Assembly: GCF_001045555.1 (NCBI RefSeq)
Contig: NZ_LFBU01000001.1
Location: 2,480,001 to 2,544,000 of the forward strand
From: Marinobacter subterrani
Lineage (GTDB): Bacteria > Pseudomonadota > Gammaproteobacteria > Pseudomonadales > Oleiphilaceae
Direction: 5' to 3'
DNA length: 64,000 bases
Part shown: one piece after another, positions 1 to 11,562 of the stretch
How the letters are laid out: each line of letters opens with the position of its first letter
How positions within the stretch are numbered: position 1 is the stretch's first letter
The notes under the pieces: model-generated
Told to the model about the DNA's origin: nothing
Seen by the model: only the letters and a program-made list of their open reading frames with translations
Databases searched by the model: none
Position numbers and translations under genes: made by a program

Positions 1-81
1 GAGCTCAAAGCGCTGGATTTCCGGTTGTCTGAGCAGATCTATCTGGAGAAGGAAGTGTTATTCCCGAGATTCCAGTTCTGA
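1..81 (+). CDS. C-terminal end of a hemerythrin-like (HHE domain) protein, partial
   Basis: The first frame is open from the window edge and ends at a TGA at 79-81, giving 26 residues. The tail contains YLEKEVLFPRF, which resembles the last helix of hemerythrin HHE domains, where a Glu follows an iron-ligand His and leads into LFPR. The start lies outside the window, so the domain cannot be confirmed. Proteins of this fold bind a di-iron centre and handle O2, NO or iron-sulfur repair. The call rests on one short motif only. Confidence 0.4.
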   Translation, partial: ELKALDFRLSEQIYLEKEVLFPRFQF

Positions 82-391
82 TGATGGATTGATATGTCTG
101 AAAGGCCCGGTTCCGCACGACTGCCAGAAGAAGGTTGGTGACCTCGGTCGATCTACAGGTGATAGGCCCGGGAGGGACATCCCGGCTCGCATCAACGTCA
201 ACCGTATCCGGCCCAAGTCCTCACCCTCACCGTTTTCGACCAGCGTGCGGACGTCGCCGTCACTCATCGCTATTCTCAGCGAAGCCACGGACAAATCCAG
301 GCACGTTGGGAGCAGTTCGGCATCAACAAGGAAGATCATCAATACACAATGACGATTCCACAATTTATCCATTTACTGGGAGTAATCTATT
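82..391. other. Intergenic stretch without a convincing gene
   Basis: About 310 bp between the hemerythrin-like end and the next gene. Short open frames exist on both strands, but none has a ribosome binding site with a recognisable protein. The last 20 bases carry the GGGAG ribosome binding site of the following gene. Confidence 0.5.
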
Positions 392-700
392 ATGACCACG
401 CAGACCCCGGGCCAAAGACGCAATAGCCTTACCCCTGACATTGAGAAGGCCTGGCGCGAGTTCAGCGGCGCCGTCTTTAAAGACGGCGCCCTGGACAAGC
501 GAACCAAACAGCTCATTGCAGTGGCGGTGGCCCATGTAACCCAGTGCCCCGACTGTATTCAGGGACATGCGCGCGCTGCTGCCCGCGAAAAGGCCACTGA
601 GGAGCAGATCATGGAAGCCATCTGGGTTGCGGCAGAAATGCGCGCGGGTGGTGCCGTTGCTCACTCAAGGCGAGCGTTCGAGGCCTTGGATCGTGGCTGA
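392..700 (+). CDS. Carboxymuconolactone decarboxylase / AhpD-like protein
   Basis: A 102-residue protein of the CMD/AhpD alkylhydroperoxidase fold. The family signature is the redox pair in CPDCIQGH (CxxC followed three residues later by His) in the middle of the protein, preceded by the helix KQLIAVAVAHVTQC and followed by ATEEQIMEAIWVAAEMRAGGA. AhpD proteins use the CxxC as a thiol relay for peroxide reduction; members with only this domain are often general redox or stress proteins. The length fits the family (about 100-150). A GGGAG ribosome binding site precedes the ATG. It runs convergently towards gdhA. The physiological substrate is not evident. Confidence 0.8.
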   Translation: MTTQTPGQRRNSLTPDIEKAWREFSGAVFKDGALDKRTKQLIAVAVAHVTQCPDCIQGHARAAAREKATEEQIMEAIWVAAEMRAGGAVAHSRRAFEALDRG

Positions 701-757
701 CCTGACTTCGGGTTCAACCACGCCGTTACAGACTATTGGTTTACTCGGTCTGTCTTG

Positions 758-2098
758 CTAGACCACGCCTTGCTGAAGCATGGCCTGTGCTACCTTGATA
801 AAACCGGCGATATTAGCGCCCGCAACATAGTCGATGGTCGACTCACCCTTCTGACCGTATTGCTGACAGGAATGGTGGATCGAGATCATGATGTTATGCA
901 ACCGTGCATCCACCTCCCCATCAGTCCAGTGCTGGCGCATAGAGTTTTGCGCCATTTCCAGTCCGCTTACGGCAACACCGCCAGCATTCGAGGCCTTGCC
1001 CGGTGCATAGAGAATGTCAGCTCCCTGGAAGCGCTCCACCGCCTCAAGGGTTGAGGGCATGTTGGCGCCTTCGGCAACACAGAAGCAGCCATTACCCAGC
1101 AACGCTTCGGCATCAGCAGTATCCAGCTCATTCTGGGTAGCGCAGGGCAGTGCGATGTCACAGGGAAACACCCATGGTTTTGCTCCGCGCTCAAAAGCCA
1201 GGTCAAACCTTTCCGCAAGCTCAGAAATACGCCCGCGCCGGTTGTTCTTCAGATCCATGAGATAATCCCATTGGCTCTCAGTGAAGCCATCTGGATTGTA
1301 GACAGTTCCTTCTGAGTCCGAAAAAGTCACCACAACTCCATCCAGGTCCATGATCTTCTCTGCGGAATATTGAGCCACGTTACCGGATCCGGAGATCGCG
1401 ACCCGCTGACCGGTCAGAGTTTTCCCGCGGGTTTTCAGCATTTCCTCCACAAAATAAACCAGGCCATAACCGGTTGCTTCAGGACGAATGAGACTTCCTC
1501 CAAAGCTCCTGCCTTTACCGGTGAAGGTGCCAGTCACTTCATTGGCAAGCTTGCGATACATACCGTAGAGGTAGCCGATTTCCCGTTCGCCGACACCAAT
1601 ATCCCCCGCAGGAATATCACGGTCAGGGCCGATATGCCGGTGCAACTCTGTCATCAGGGACTGGCAGAAACGCATGACTTCGCCATCACTTCTGCCCTTG
1701 GGGTCGAAGTCAGCCCCCCCTTTGGCGCCACCCAGCGAAAGCGTTGTCAGAGCATTCTTGAAGACTTGCTCAAAGGCGAGAAACTTGAGAATGCTCAGAT
1801 TCACTGAAGGATGAAAACGCAGGCCGCCTTTAAAAGGGCCAATAGCGCTGTTCATCTGCACCCGATAGCCCCGGTTAACCTGAACCTCGCCCCTGTCGTC
1901 AACCCAGGGAATACGGAACTGGATGATCCGCTCCGGTTCCAGCATACGATCAAGCAGCCCATGCCCGGTATATTCAGGATGTTCTTCGAGGAACGGCCAG
2001 AGACTGACCAGCACCTCCTCAACCGCCTGATGGAACTCGGGCTGGTCTGGGTCACGTTGGCGGACCCGATCTAAAACCTCATTGAATGACACTTTCAT
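758..2098 (-). CDS. gdhA: NADP-type glutamate dehydrogenase
   Basis: Hexameric glutamate dehydrogenase of 446 residues, forming glutamate from 2-oxoglutarate and ammonium in the cytoplasm. The substrate domain shows GPFKGGLRFHP near residue 87 and the catalytic-lysine motif GGAKGGADFDP (Lys126); the Rossmann domain shows GSGNVAQYSAEKI from about residue 237. The length matches the bacterial NADP enzymes (about 445-450). The start ATG follows a GAGGACGAG-type ribosome binding site. It lies downstream of acnA on the same strand with a 75-bp gap. A second fragment resembling its N-terminus lies at 19.1-19.3 kb. The cofactor is inferred from the family, not from residues tested here. Confidence 0.95.
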   Translation of the reverse strand: MKVSFNEVLDRVRQRDPDQPEFHQAVEEVLVSLWPFLEEHPEYTGHGLLDRMLEPERIIQFRIPWVDDRGEVQVNRGYRVQMNSAIGPFKGGLRFHPSVNLSILKFLAFEQVFKNALTTLSLGGAKGGADFDPKGRSDGEVMRFCQSLMTELHRHIGPDRDIPAGDIGVGEREIGYLYGMYRKLANEVTGTFTGKGRSFGGSLIRPEATGYGLVYFVEEMLKTRGKTLTGQRVAISGSGNVAQYSAEKIMDLDGVVVTFSDSEGTVYNPDGFTESQWDYLMDLKNNRRGRISELAERFDLAFERGAKPWVFPCDIALPCATQNELDTADAEALLGNGCFCVAEGANMPSTLEAVERFQGADILYAPGKASNAGGVAVSGLEMAQNSMRQHWTDGEVDARLHNIMISIHHSCQQYGQKGESTIDYVAGANIAGFIKVAQAMLQQGVV

Positions 2099-2173
2099 GT
2101 ACTCGTCCTCCGGACTATCTTTTGCCTCTTGCCAACTCTTTCAATTGTTCACGGCACATAACAGCAATCTGGT

Positions 2174-4984
<2,811 letters not shown>

Positions 4985-5643
4985 TCAGATTTCTGCATAA
5001 TGTCGCTTGCGCGACGTCTTTCCGATACCGGGATTGAAAGTGTTGGTGGGATCACACGCGCAGTAATGTGCAGCAAGCCCCGGCTTGGCAGTAAAGAGAT
5101 GGCCGACATTGTGTTCGGCCGGATATTCCGCACCTCGCGCGTCGAGCCGTTCCATCATTGCTTGTTTAAGCGCAACAACATCTGCAGCGTTTAAAGAGAA
5201 ATCGCCAGCATCCAGCCGCGTCAATACAGGATGAGCCGATCACCGAATGCGGCTGCCTCCCCAGTGGTGCGCGCAGCTTTTCCAGCTTGAACAGTGTGGC
5301 GCCAGCCAGCCCAACCACCTGTTGCCCCTGGTTGATGGTGTGAATCACGTCTATCCGCAGGGCGTTGATGATCACCGCCTCACGGGTCGTACCGCCCTTT
5401 CGGCGTCGAGCCCTCTGTCAGGCCGGTATTGGCCGCCTGCATAATGATGATTTTGTCGGCGTGAACGCATGCGTCAAGCACCCGCCAAAGCTCAAGCAAT
5501 GTGCCGGGGCGCACGACGGCAAGCGCGGCACCTTCGCCCGAGCGGTAGCCCTTACGAAAGCGTTCCGTCGACCGCGCCCCGGTCAGGACATGGCGAGGCC
5601 CGACAATGCTTTCCATCGCACTCAAGAATCTGGCATCTGTCAT
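4985..5643 (-). pseudogene. dld: Remnant of quinone-dependent D-lactate dehydrogenase (frameshift plus large internal deletion)
   Basis: Three pieces of one ancestral gene lie end to end on the minus strand. The N-terminal piece (5643-5380) matches the start of Dld, ending in NTGLTEGSTPKG. One surplus G in the run 5384-5386 breaks the frame; removing it continues YDREAVIINALRIDVIHTI into the second piece (to about 5230), which reaches PHSVIGSSCI of the FAD domain. The sequence then jumps directly to the C-terminal end (5224-4985), with MMERLDARGAEYPAEHNVGHLF and NPGIGKTS. Compared with the about 570-residue enzyme, roughly 350 codons are missing. The start overlaps the end of gnd by 4 bases, so it once formed an operon with it. 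It cannot make an active enzyme. Confidence 0.9.
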
Positions 5644-6617
5644 TGTGGCGTTTCCGTATGACCACCGAAGCCGAAGCGCATTGCTGACAGCAGCTTGTCG
5701 CTGTAGGTTGTCTCGCGCCGGCTGCGGTAGCGGGCAAAGAGGGCGGCGGACAGAACATGGGCAGGCACCGCTTCTTCCATCGCAGCGTCAATTGTCCACT
5801 GGCCTTCCCCCGAGTCGGATACACTTCCCGAGTATTTCTCAAGGTGAGGGTCATCGATGAGCGCTGAGGCGCAAATATCCAGCAGCCAGGAAGAGATGAC
5901 GCTCCCTCGTCGCCAGACCTCCGCCACATCCGCCACATCAATAGGGTATCGCTCCTCCGGCGGGAGCTTTTCCGATGCCCGACCTTTAAGGATGTCGAAT
6001 CCTTCGGCGTAGGCCTGCATCAATCCATATTCGATGCCGTTGTGAACCATTTTGACAAAGTGGCCCGCTCCTGCGGGTCCAGCATGAATGTAACCGCTCT
6101 CCACTCTGTTATTCGGACCATTGCGACCGGACGTCCGGTTCAGTGCGCCAAGCCCCGGCGCGAGAGTTTCGAACACCGGTTCCAGATGACTGATCGTCGA
6201 CTCGTCGCCGCCAATCATCATGCAGTAGCCGCGTTCCAGTCCCGGTACTCCGCCTGAAGTGCCTACATCGACGTAATGGAGATTGTTTGACGCACAGAGT
6301 TTTGCCCGGCGTATGTCATCCTTGTAGAAACTGTTCCCGCCGTCGATGATGATGTCACCGGACCCAGAAAGTGAAATCAGTGCTTGAATCGTGTTTTCTG
6401 TGGGTTGGCCCGCAGGTAGCATTACCCAGAAAACACGCGGCGGTGTCATCGTTGCTACCAGCGCGTCGATGGACTGCGCCGCCGTTGCTCCCTCGGCAGC
6501 AAGAGCGGCGGTCGTCGCTGCATCGTGATCAAAGCCCACAATGTCGTGCCCGCCACGCATCAGTCGACGAGCGATATTGGCTCCCATTCGTCCGAGACCG
6601 ATTACTCCTACGCGCAT
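5640..6617 (-). CDS. gnd: 6-phosphogluconate dehydrogenase, short (GndA/YqeC-like) type
   Basis: A 325-residue member of the short decarboxylating 6-phosphogluconate dehydrogenases, which convert 6-phosphogluconate to ribulose 5-phosphate and are usually NAD-preferring. The N-terminal Rossmann motif is VGVIGLGRMGANIARRL; the substrate motifs are DVGTSGGVPGLERGYCMMIGG and KMVHNGIEYGLMQAYAEGF. The classical E. coli Gnd is about 468 residues, so this is the shorter class. I chose the ATG at 6617 because GAGGAGAG lies at a good distance before it; an in-frame GTG 15 bases upstream would sit before that site. The broken dld overlaps its stop codon. Confidence 0.88.
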   Translation of the reverse strand: MRVGVIGLGRMGANIARRLMRGGHDIVGFDHDAATTAALAAEGATAAQSIDALVATMTPPRVFWVMLPAGQPTENTIQALISLSGSGDIIIDGGNSFYKDDIRRAKLCASNNLHYVDVGTSGGVPGLERGYCMMIGGDESTISHLEPVFETLAPGLGALNRTSGRNGPNNRVESGYIHAGPAGAGHFVKMVHNGIEYGLMQAYAEGFDILKGRASEKLPPEERYPIDVADVAEVWRRGSVISSWLLDICASALIDDPHLEKYSGSVSDSGEGQWTIDAAMEEAVPAHVLSAALFARYRSRRETTYSDKLLSAMRFGFGGHTETPQ

Positions 6618-6656
6618 TACTGCTCTCCTCACGTGACTCTTTCATCTTGCAGACGA

Positions 6657-6803
6657 TCAGGCTTTTCCTGGTGACTCTTCTCTACGTCTTTTGCGGGCCC
6701 GCTTGATCTGGTTGGATTTGCATTCGTTGCTTATGAGCTCCAGCCACCTCAGGTGCTGATCCCAGACCAGGTCTTTAGTTTGCTCGGGCTTACTGCTAGT
6801 CAT
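6657..6803 (-). CDS. Small charged hypothetical protein (48 aa)
   Basis: An unrecognised protein beginning MTSSKPEQTKDLVWDQHLRW and ending in a very basic tail (KRARKRRREESPGKA). The start at 6803 is preceded by a good GGAGAGG ribosome binding site, which is the main support; an in-frame start 48 bases further upstream lacks one. It lies just upstream of gnd on the same strand with a 39-bp gap, so it may be co-transcribed. No domain is visible. The basic tail could bind nucleic acid, but this is only a guess. Confidence 0.5.
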   Translation of the reverse strand: MTSSKPEQTKDLVWDQHLRWLELISNECKSNQIKRARKRRREESPGKA

Positions 6804-6841
6804 TGTTGCCTCTCCATGCACCGAGAAAATGAGAATAGTTC

Positions 6842-6870
6842 TTGACACCACTTAAAATGTATTCTATCTA
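6842..6870 (+). promoter_or_regulatory. Sigma-70 promoter for the 26-aa ORF and the 152-aa gene
   Basis: TTGACA at 6842-6847 and TATCTA at 6865-6870 with exactly 17 bases between them, in an AT-rich stretch. The first downstream ORF starts at 6900, 30 bases after the -10 box. Confidence 0.6.
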
Positions 6871-6899
6871 TATCTTATACAAAGAAAGGGAGATCAGCA

Positions 6900-6980
6900 A
6901 TGAACGATCAACAAGCATCGATTGAAGAGCTGGATATAGACGTGCTGCTCGAGCTCATATTGAGGGGCGGCCTCATCTGA
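6900..6980 (+). CDS. Possible 26-aa small protein or leader peptide
   Basis: A short ORF, ATG at 6900 to TGA at 6980, encoding an acidic, leucine-rich peptide (starts MNDQQASIEELDIDVLLEL, ends LRGGLI). It has a strong AAAGGGAGAT ribosome binding site and lies directly behind a good sigma-70 promoter. The 152-residue gene follows 50 bases later. It contains no run of one amino acid typical of attenuator leaders. It may be a real small protein or an upstream ORF that tunes the next gene. Confidence 0.4.
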   Translation: MNDQQASIEELDIDVLLELILRGGLI

Positions 6981-7030
6981 ACCCAAACCTGCTGCACTCA
7001 GGGGTTCAGTTCCAAGCGGAGGAAAGGATC

Positions 7031-7489
7031 ATGGCATTCAAACAACTAAAAGACCTGATTGAATGGATAACCGAATACCACGAAATGCTGGAAAAGCAGT
7101 ATGAAACTCTTGCTGGCAGCCAGAAAGATGAGCGCATGCAGATGGCCCTCAGCTTCCTGGCCAGCCGTGAGCATCATCTGGCGGAAATGATGGAGGATTT
7201 TCTCCAGGATGCGGATGACGATCTGATGGACAGCTGGCTGGTGGATTCACAGGAGTTCGATATCCGAAAGATTCCGTCCCACATACCGGAATGTACTGGC
7301 TGCGCGGACATACACGATGTGCACAAGAATATCCTGCAGGCCCATAAGACCCTGACTGACATGTACGAGTTGCGGTCACAACTAGCCCAGAATACCCGGG
7401 AGGCAGATCTCTTCCGGGAGCTGGCCGCCAACCAGCAAGCAGAGGCCCGTCTGCAATCCAGGGATATTGGGCGGCTGGAGATGTATTAG
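7031..7489 (+). CDS. Hypothetical helical, His/Glu/Asp-rich cytoplasmic protein
   Basis: A 152-residue protein with an AGGAAAGGATC ribosome binding site. It has no signal peptide and appears almost wholly helical, with acidic and histidine-rich helices (EWITEYHEMLEKQYE, SREHHLAEMMEDFLQDADDDL, EADLFRELAANQQAEA) and one CTGC pair near residue 90. The pattern resembles ferritin-like or hemerythrin-like bundles, which bind di-iron sites through His and Glu, but I cannot identify the family. It sits in a unit with the 26-aa ORF and ends at a bidirectional terminator. Function unknown. Confidence 0.7.
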   Translation: MAFKQLKDLIEWITEYHEMLEKQYETLAGSQKDERMQMALSFLASREHHLAEMMEDFLQDADDDLMDSWLVDSQEFDIRKIPSHIPECTGCADIHDVHKNILQAHKTLTDMYELRSQLAQNTREADLFRELAANQQAEARLQSRDIGRLEMY

Positions 7490-7520
7490 TGGAGCACCAC
7501 CAACGTTCACCGCCTGCATG

Positions 7521-7550
7521 AAACCCCGGTCAAGCCGGGGTTTCGTTTTT
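7521..7550 (+). terminator. Rho-independent terminator
   Basis: A perfect 9-bp stem, AAACCCCGG and CCGGGGTTT, with a 5-base loop, followed by CGTTTTT. It ends the 7031-7489 transcript. The run of A before the stem on the other strand lets it also serve the convergent gene. Confidence 0.85.
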
Positions 7551-7757
7551 CTGAAGATACTCCCGGTATACCTGGATGGAGGCCATCAGGCTTTCCCGAT
7601 AAGCGGCACCGTATTGATTGCCACAGGAATCCGATTCCCGAATGGCAGACTCGTACTGGGCAATACCCTGATGAGCAAAGACCAATGCCGCTGCCCTACC
7701 ATCACGGTTCTCAACAAAGGCCAGCCTTTGCCATTCCCGACTCTCCGGGGTATCCAT
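7530..7757 (-). CDS. Small hypothetical protein downstream of cysI (75 aa)
   Basis: An unrecognised 75-residue protein (starts MDTPESREWQRLAFVENRDG, ends YREYLQKNETPA), helical and without signal peptide. The gap to cysI is 15 bases, so it is very likely the third gene of the cysJI operon. Its last codons run into the terminator stem shared with the gene on the other strand. No motif suggests a function; the position suggests a role near sulfite reduction, which is inference only. Confidence 0.6.
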   Translation of the reverse strand: MDTPESREWQRLAFVENRDGRAAALVFAHQGIAQYESAIRESDSCGNQYGAAYRESLMASIQVYREYLQKNETPA

Positions 7758-7772
7758 TGATCATCTCCAGAG

Positions 7773-9473
7773 TTATTTCACCGCTTCATGGAGCATAGCC
7801 GGTGTACGCTCGGCTTCAACCACCCCGGTGCGCACCAGAAAATCACCAAAGTACTCCGCAGCCTGGCGTTGCTCCCGGTAGGCACGGAACAGCGGCCGCA
7901 ATTCGGTCAGAACCGTGTCAACATCAATGTTTTCCCGGTACAGCCGGTTCATCCGCTGGCCGGAAAAGTCGGCTCCCAGATACAGGTTGTATTTACCAAT
8001 GGCCTTGCCGGTGAGCGCAATCTCGCCCAGATAGGGCCGGGCACAGCCGTTGGGGCAGCCAGTGATCCGGATGTTAATGGCATCGGGTTCCAGTCCCTCA
8101 TCGGCCATCAGCCGTTCGATCTGGTCAATAAACCCGGGCAGAAAACGCTCGGATTCTGCCATGGCCAGCCCGCAGGTCGGGAAGGCCACACAGGCCATGG
8201 AATGCTGGCGCAGGGGTGTGCTGCGATTGCCAGCGTCCAGGCCGTATTCCTCCACCAAAGCATCAATGGCGGGCCGCTGCTCGGCGGAGACCCCGGCAAT
8301 CACCAGATTCTGGTTGCAGGTAATCCGGAAATCGCCCTGGTGGAGCTCGGCAATCTTACGCAGCGCTGTGCGTATCTGGCCGCCCTCTTCTGTATCCGCC
8401 ACCCGGCCCGTGGGAATCAGCAGGGTCAGGTGTTGCAGGCCGTCCTCGCCCTCTACCCAGCCGAAACGATCGCCATTACTGGTCAGGCTGAAACTGCGGG
8501 GCTTTTCAAAAGCCTGGCCATGGTATTCCTGAAATTTTTCCCGGAACCAGTCCATACCGCGATCATCAATGGTGTATTTGAAGCGGGCGTGGGCTCGATT
8601 GGTGCGATCTCCGAAATCCCGCTGGATGGCACAGATGGCCTGACAGGCATCTACTATCTGGTTTTTCGGCACATACCCGGCCATGGTCGCCAGCCGTGGG
8701 TAAGTCGCCGGATCGCCATAGGTGAGTCCCATGCCGCCACCAACCACCACGTTGAAGCCCTCTATCCGGTTATCCTCGACAATGGCAATCAGGCCGATGT
8801 CGTTGGCGAACACATCGCAGTCATTCTCCGGCGGAATGGCCAGGGCTATCTTGAATTTCCGGGGCAGGTATTTGTAGCCGTAGAACGGCTCTTCCTCTTC
8901 CCCCAGGGCTGCCACTCGTTCTTCGCCCAGCCAGACTTCCCCATAGGCACCGGAGCGCCAGCGCAGACGGTCACTGATCGCCAGGGACAGTTCGTGAATC
9001 TCCCGGTGCAGGTGCGACAGCTGCGGGTTGACATTGCTGATCACGTTGCGATTGACGTCGCCGCAAGCCCCCCGGGTATCCAGCCCCAGGTCGTTGACCA
9101 TTCTCATGAAGGTCTGCATTTTTTCCTTGAACACACCGTGAAACTGGAACGTCTGGCGGGTGGTCAGGCGCAGGGTGGCGTTGGCGCACTCATCGGCAAT
9201 CCGGTCCAGACCCAGCCATTGCTGGCTGGACAGCACGCCTCCGGGCAGGCGCAGGCGCACCATGAACTGGTACAAAGGCTCCAGCTTCTGGCGCCGGCGC
9301 TCGTCCCGCAGGTCCCGGTCGTCCTGCTGGTAGCTGCCATGGAATTTGGTCAGTTTGGTGTCATCCTCCGGCAACGCGCCGGTGGCCCGGTCCCTCAGTC
9401 CCTCCAGGATGGTGCCGCGGAGGTAATCACTCTCACGTTTGATAATCTCGGCTTCTGGCAATTTCTTACTCAT
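7773..9473 (-). CDS. cysI: Assimilatory sulfite reductase, hemoprotein (beta) subunit
   Basis: A 566-residue CysI, which reduces sulfite to sulfide with six electrons from CysJ using a sirohaem coupled to a [4Fe-4S] cluster. The cluster and sirohaem cysteines are in CVAFPTCGLAMAESER (about residue 430) and ITGCPNGCARPY (about residue 475). The sirohaem-binding arginine region is RLTTRQTFQFHG. The length matches the E. coli protein (570). Its start codon overlaps the cysJ stop by one base, showing translational coupling. It lies in the order cysJ-cysI-75-aa gene. Confidence 0.96.
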   Translation of the reverse strand: MSKKLPEAEIIKRESDYLRGTILEGLRDRATGALPEDDTKLTKFHGSYQQDDRDLRDERRRQKLEPLYQFMVRLRLPGGVLSSQQWLGLDRIADECANATLRLTTRQTFQFHGVFKEKMQTFMRMVNDLGLDTRGACGDVNRNVISNVNPQLSHLHREIHELSLAISDRLRWRSGAYGEVWLGEERVAALGEEEEPFYGYKYLPRKFKIALAIPPENDCDVFANDIGLIAIVEDNRIEGFNVVVGGGMGLTYGDPATYPRLATMAGYVPKNQIVDACQAICAIQRDFGDRTNRAHARFKYTIDDRGMDWFREKFQEYHGQAFEKPRSFSLTSNGDRFGWVEGEDGLQHLTLLIPTGRVADTEEGGQIRTALRKIAELHQGDFRITCNQNLVIAGVSAEQRPAIDALVEEYGLDAGNRSTPLRQHSMACVAFPTCGLAMAESERFLPGFIDQIERLMADEGLEPDAINIRITGCPNGCARPYLGEIALTGKAIGKYNLYLGADFSGQRMNRLYRENIDVDTVLTELRPLFRAYREQRQAAEYFGDFLVRTGVVEAERTPAMLHEAVK

Positions 9474-11272
9474 CAGTACACATCCCGCTGGTAACGTTTA
9501 TCCCGGTTCAGTTGGCGCAGGTAATCTTCAGCCTGGTCTGCAGTTTTGCCGGCCTGCTCACAGACAACGTCGAGCAGGGCCTGGTGAACATCCGGCGCCA
9601 TATGCTCGGCATCGCCACAGACATACAGACTGGCGCCGCGCGCAAGCCAGGCCCAGACGTCCGCCCCCTGTTCCCTCAGGCAGTGCTGAACGTAACGTTT
9701 CTCATCCTGATCCCGTGAGAAGGCCACGTCCAGCCGGGTCAGCAGACCCTCCCGGCGCCACTTCAGCCACTCACTCTGGTACAGGAAATCGCTGCGGAAG
9801 CGACGGTCGCCGAAAATCAGCCAGTTATCACCCGTCACCTCCCGCTCTTCCCGCTCCTGCATGAACGCCCGAAAGGGTGCCACGCCAGTGCCGGGGCCGA
9901 TCATGATGACCGGTACCTCATCGTTGTCCGGCAGTGCAAAGTTCTTGTTCGGATCGATGTAAACGGGCACGGTAGCGCCCTCTTTCAGCCGGTCTGCCAG
10001 CCAGGTGGAGGCCACGCCTTCGCGATTCCGGTCGTGGCTCTGGTACCGCACGGCGGCCACGGTAATGTGGACTTCGTCTTCCTCGGCGGCCTGGCTGGAA
10101 CTGATGGAGTAAAGCCGCGGAGGCAGCTTGCGTAGCAGGTTCACCAGTTGCTGCGGCTGCAGTGATGGCATCGGCCAGCATTGAACCAGATCCAGCAGAT
10201 CCCGGCCCTCCATCCAGTCCCGGAGTTCGCCGGCATTGTCGGCCAGGGCGCTAAGCTCTTCCTGGCCCGCCAGTTCCGCCCACTGCTTGATCAGTGGCGG
10301 GGTCAGCAGCGTGATCTCACGGTGCCGGGCCAGGGCCTCGCCCAGAGTACCGGCCTCGCCATTGATATCCACGGGCGCTTCACTGTCGAAGGCCAGTGCC
10401 GACAACAGCTGTGACACCAGTTCCGGGCTGTTTTCCGGGCACACCGCCAGGGCATCGCCCGGCTTGTACTGCAGCCCCGAATCTTCCAGGGACAGCTCGA
10501 TATGTCGTACTTCTTTGTCCGAGCCCTGGCCGCTCAACAGCTGGTTGGTCAGGATCGTCGCCTGAAACGGGTTCTTGCGGCCATAGAGCGATGCTGCTGC
10601 CGAACCAACAGCCGTTGAGGCAGAGGCTACCGGCTGGGAGGCGCCGGCCTCGGATGCCACGGCCTCAAGCACCCGTTCAATCCACTGTTCTGCCAGGTCT
10701 TCATAGTCCACATCACAGTCAACCCGCTCGGCCAGACTGGAGGCACCCAGCTCTGTCAGACGCTGGTCAAAATCCTTACCGGTCTGGCAGAAATGCTGGT
10801 AGCTGGAATCCCCGAGTCCCAGAACGCTGTAGCGCAACTGGCCCAGTTTCGGGGCCTTCTTGCCCATCAGGAATTCGTAAAAATCCAGCGCGTTGTCGGG
10901 GGGATCGCCCTCGCCCTGGGTTGATGTCACCAGCGCCAGGAACTGTGCCTGCTTGAGCTGTTTGGGTTTGTAGTCCGCAAGATCAACAACGTTGGCGGCT
11001 ACGCCTTTCTCCGCCGCCCGGACCGCCAGCTGTTCCGCCACGCCCTCGGCGTTGCCGGTCTGGGAACCGAAGAGGATGGTCAGCTCGCTCCCGTTCTGGG
11101 CCGATGCCGAAGTTGCCGGAAAAGCCTGAGCCGTCGAACCCGAAGCTGCACAGAAACCTGCCAGGTACCCGACAAGCCAGCTCGTCTGGCCCGGGTCGAG
11201 CTCAGCCAGCAACTGGCTGAGACGCTGCTGCTGATCCGCTGTAAGCGGAGATGCTAGGAGAGTGTTTTTCAT
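9473..11272 (-). CDS. cysJ: Assimilatory sulfite reductase, flavoprotein (alpha) subunit
   Basis: A 599-residue flavoprotein that passes NADPH electrons through FAD and FMN to CysI. It has a flavodoxin domain (ILFGSQTGNAEGVAEQLA, about residue 75), an FAD domain with RLYSISSS, and an NADPH domain with MIGPGTGVAPFRAFMQER; it ends in DKRYQRDVY, as CysJ does. I chose the ATG at 11272 because the protein there starts with MKNTLLASPLT and matches the family length (599 in E. coli); an in-frame start 60 bases upstream adds unrelated residues. The upstream region is AT-rich and shared with sqr. Confidence 0.95.
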   Translation of the reverse strand: MKNTLLASPLTADQQQRLSQLLAELDPGQTSWLVGYLAGFCAASGSTAQAFPATSASAQNGSELTILFGSQTGNAEGVAEQLAVRAAEKGVAANVVDLADYKPKQLKQAQFLALVTSTQGEGDPPDNALDFYEFLMGKKAPKLGQLRYSVLGLGDSSYQHFCQTGKDFDQRLTELGASSLAERVDCDVDYEDLAEQWIERVLEAVASEAGASQPVASASTAVGSAAASLYGRKNPFQATILTNQLLSGQGSDKEVRHIELSLEDSGLQYKPGDALAVCPENSPELVSQLLSALAFDSEAPVDINGEAGTLGEALARHREITLLTPPLIKQWAELAGQEELSALADNAGELRDWMEGRDLLDLVQCWPMPSLQPQQLVNLLRKLPPRLYSISSSQAAEEDEVHITVAAVRYQSHDRNREGVASTWLADRLKEGATVPVYIDPNKNFALPDNDEVPVIMIGPGTGVAPFRAFMQEREEREVTGDNWLIFGDRRFRSDFLYQSEWLKWRREGLLTRLDVAFSRDQDEKRYVQHCLREQGADVWAWLARGASLYVCGDAEHMAPDVHQALLDVVCEQAGKTADQAEDYLRQLNRDKRYQRDVY

Positions 11273-11562
11273 AGTAAGCCACCGCAACACAGTGTGAAGG
11301 GCCGTGCCGGAAAGTACTCCGGGCGCGGCCACAATGTCACAGGCACTCTAGGAATCAAACGCAACACTTATAAATCAGATTATATTTATTTTATTTATCA
11401 CTAAAACCGATAAACTACTTAACTATATGATATTTAGGCGCTTTATGCTTATTCGAAAATATTCGATGGTAGATGATCTCGATCATTTCATGTTTTTTGG
11501 TTTTAGATCTAACATTCCTACCAAACTTTTAATTCTATAAAACACCCAGAAGGAGCAGGCCC
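11273..11562. promoter_or_regulatory. Divergent control region between cysJI and sqr
   Basis: About 290 bp, very AT-rich between 11350 and 11520. It holds a perfect inverted repeat ATGATC-TC-GATCAT at 11473-11486 and a direct repeat ATTCGA at about 11452 and 11461. A CysB or sulfide-responsive site would be expected here, but I see no match I can name. The sqr gene has an AGAAGGAGC ribosome binding site. Confidence 0.4.

Noticed and set aside
7788-9494. A 568-codon open frame on the plus strand across cysI
   Set aside because: It mirrors cysI on the opposite strand for its whole length and has no domain or ribosome binding site.
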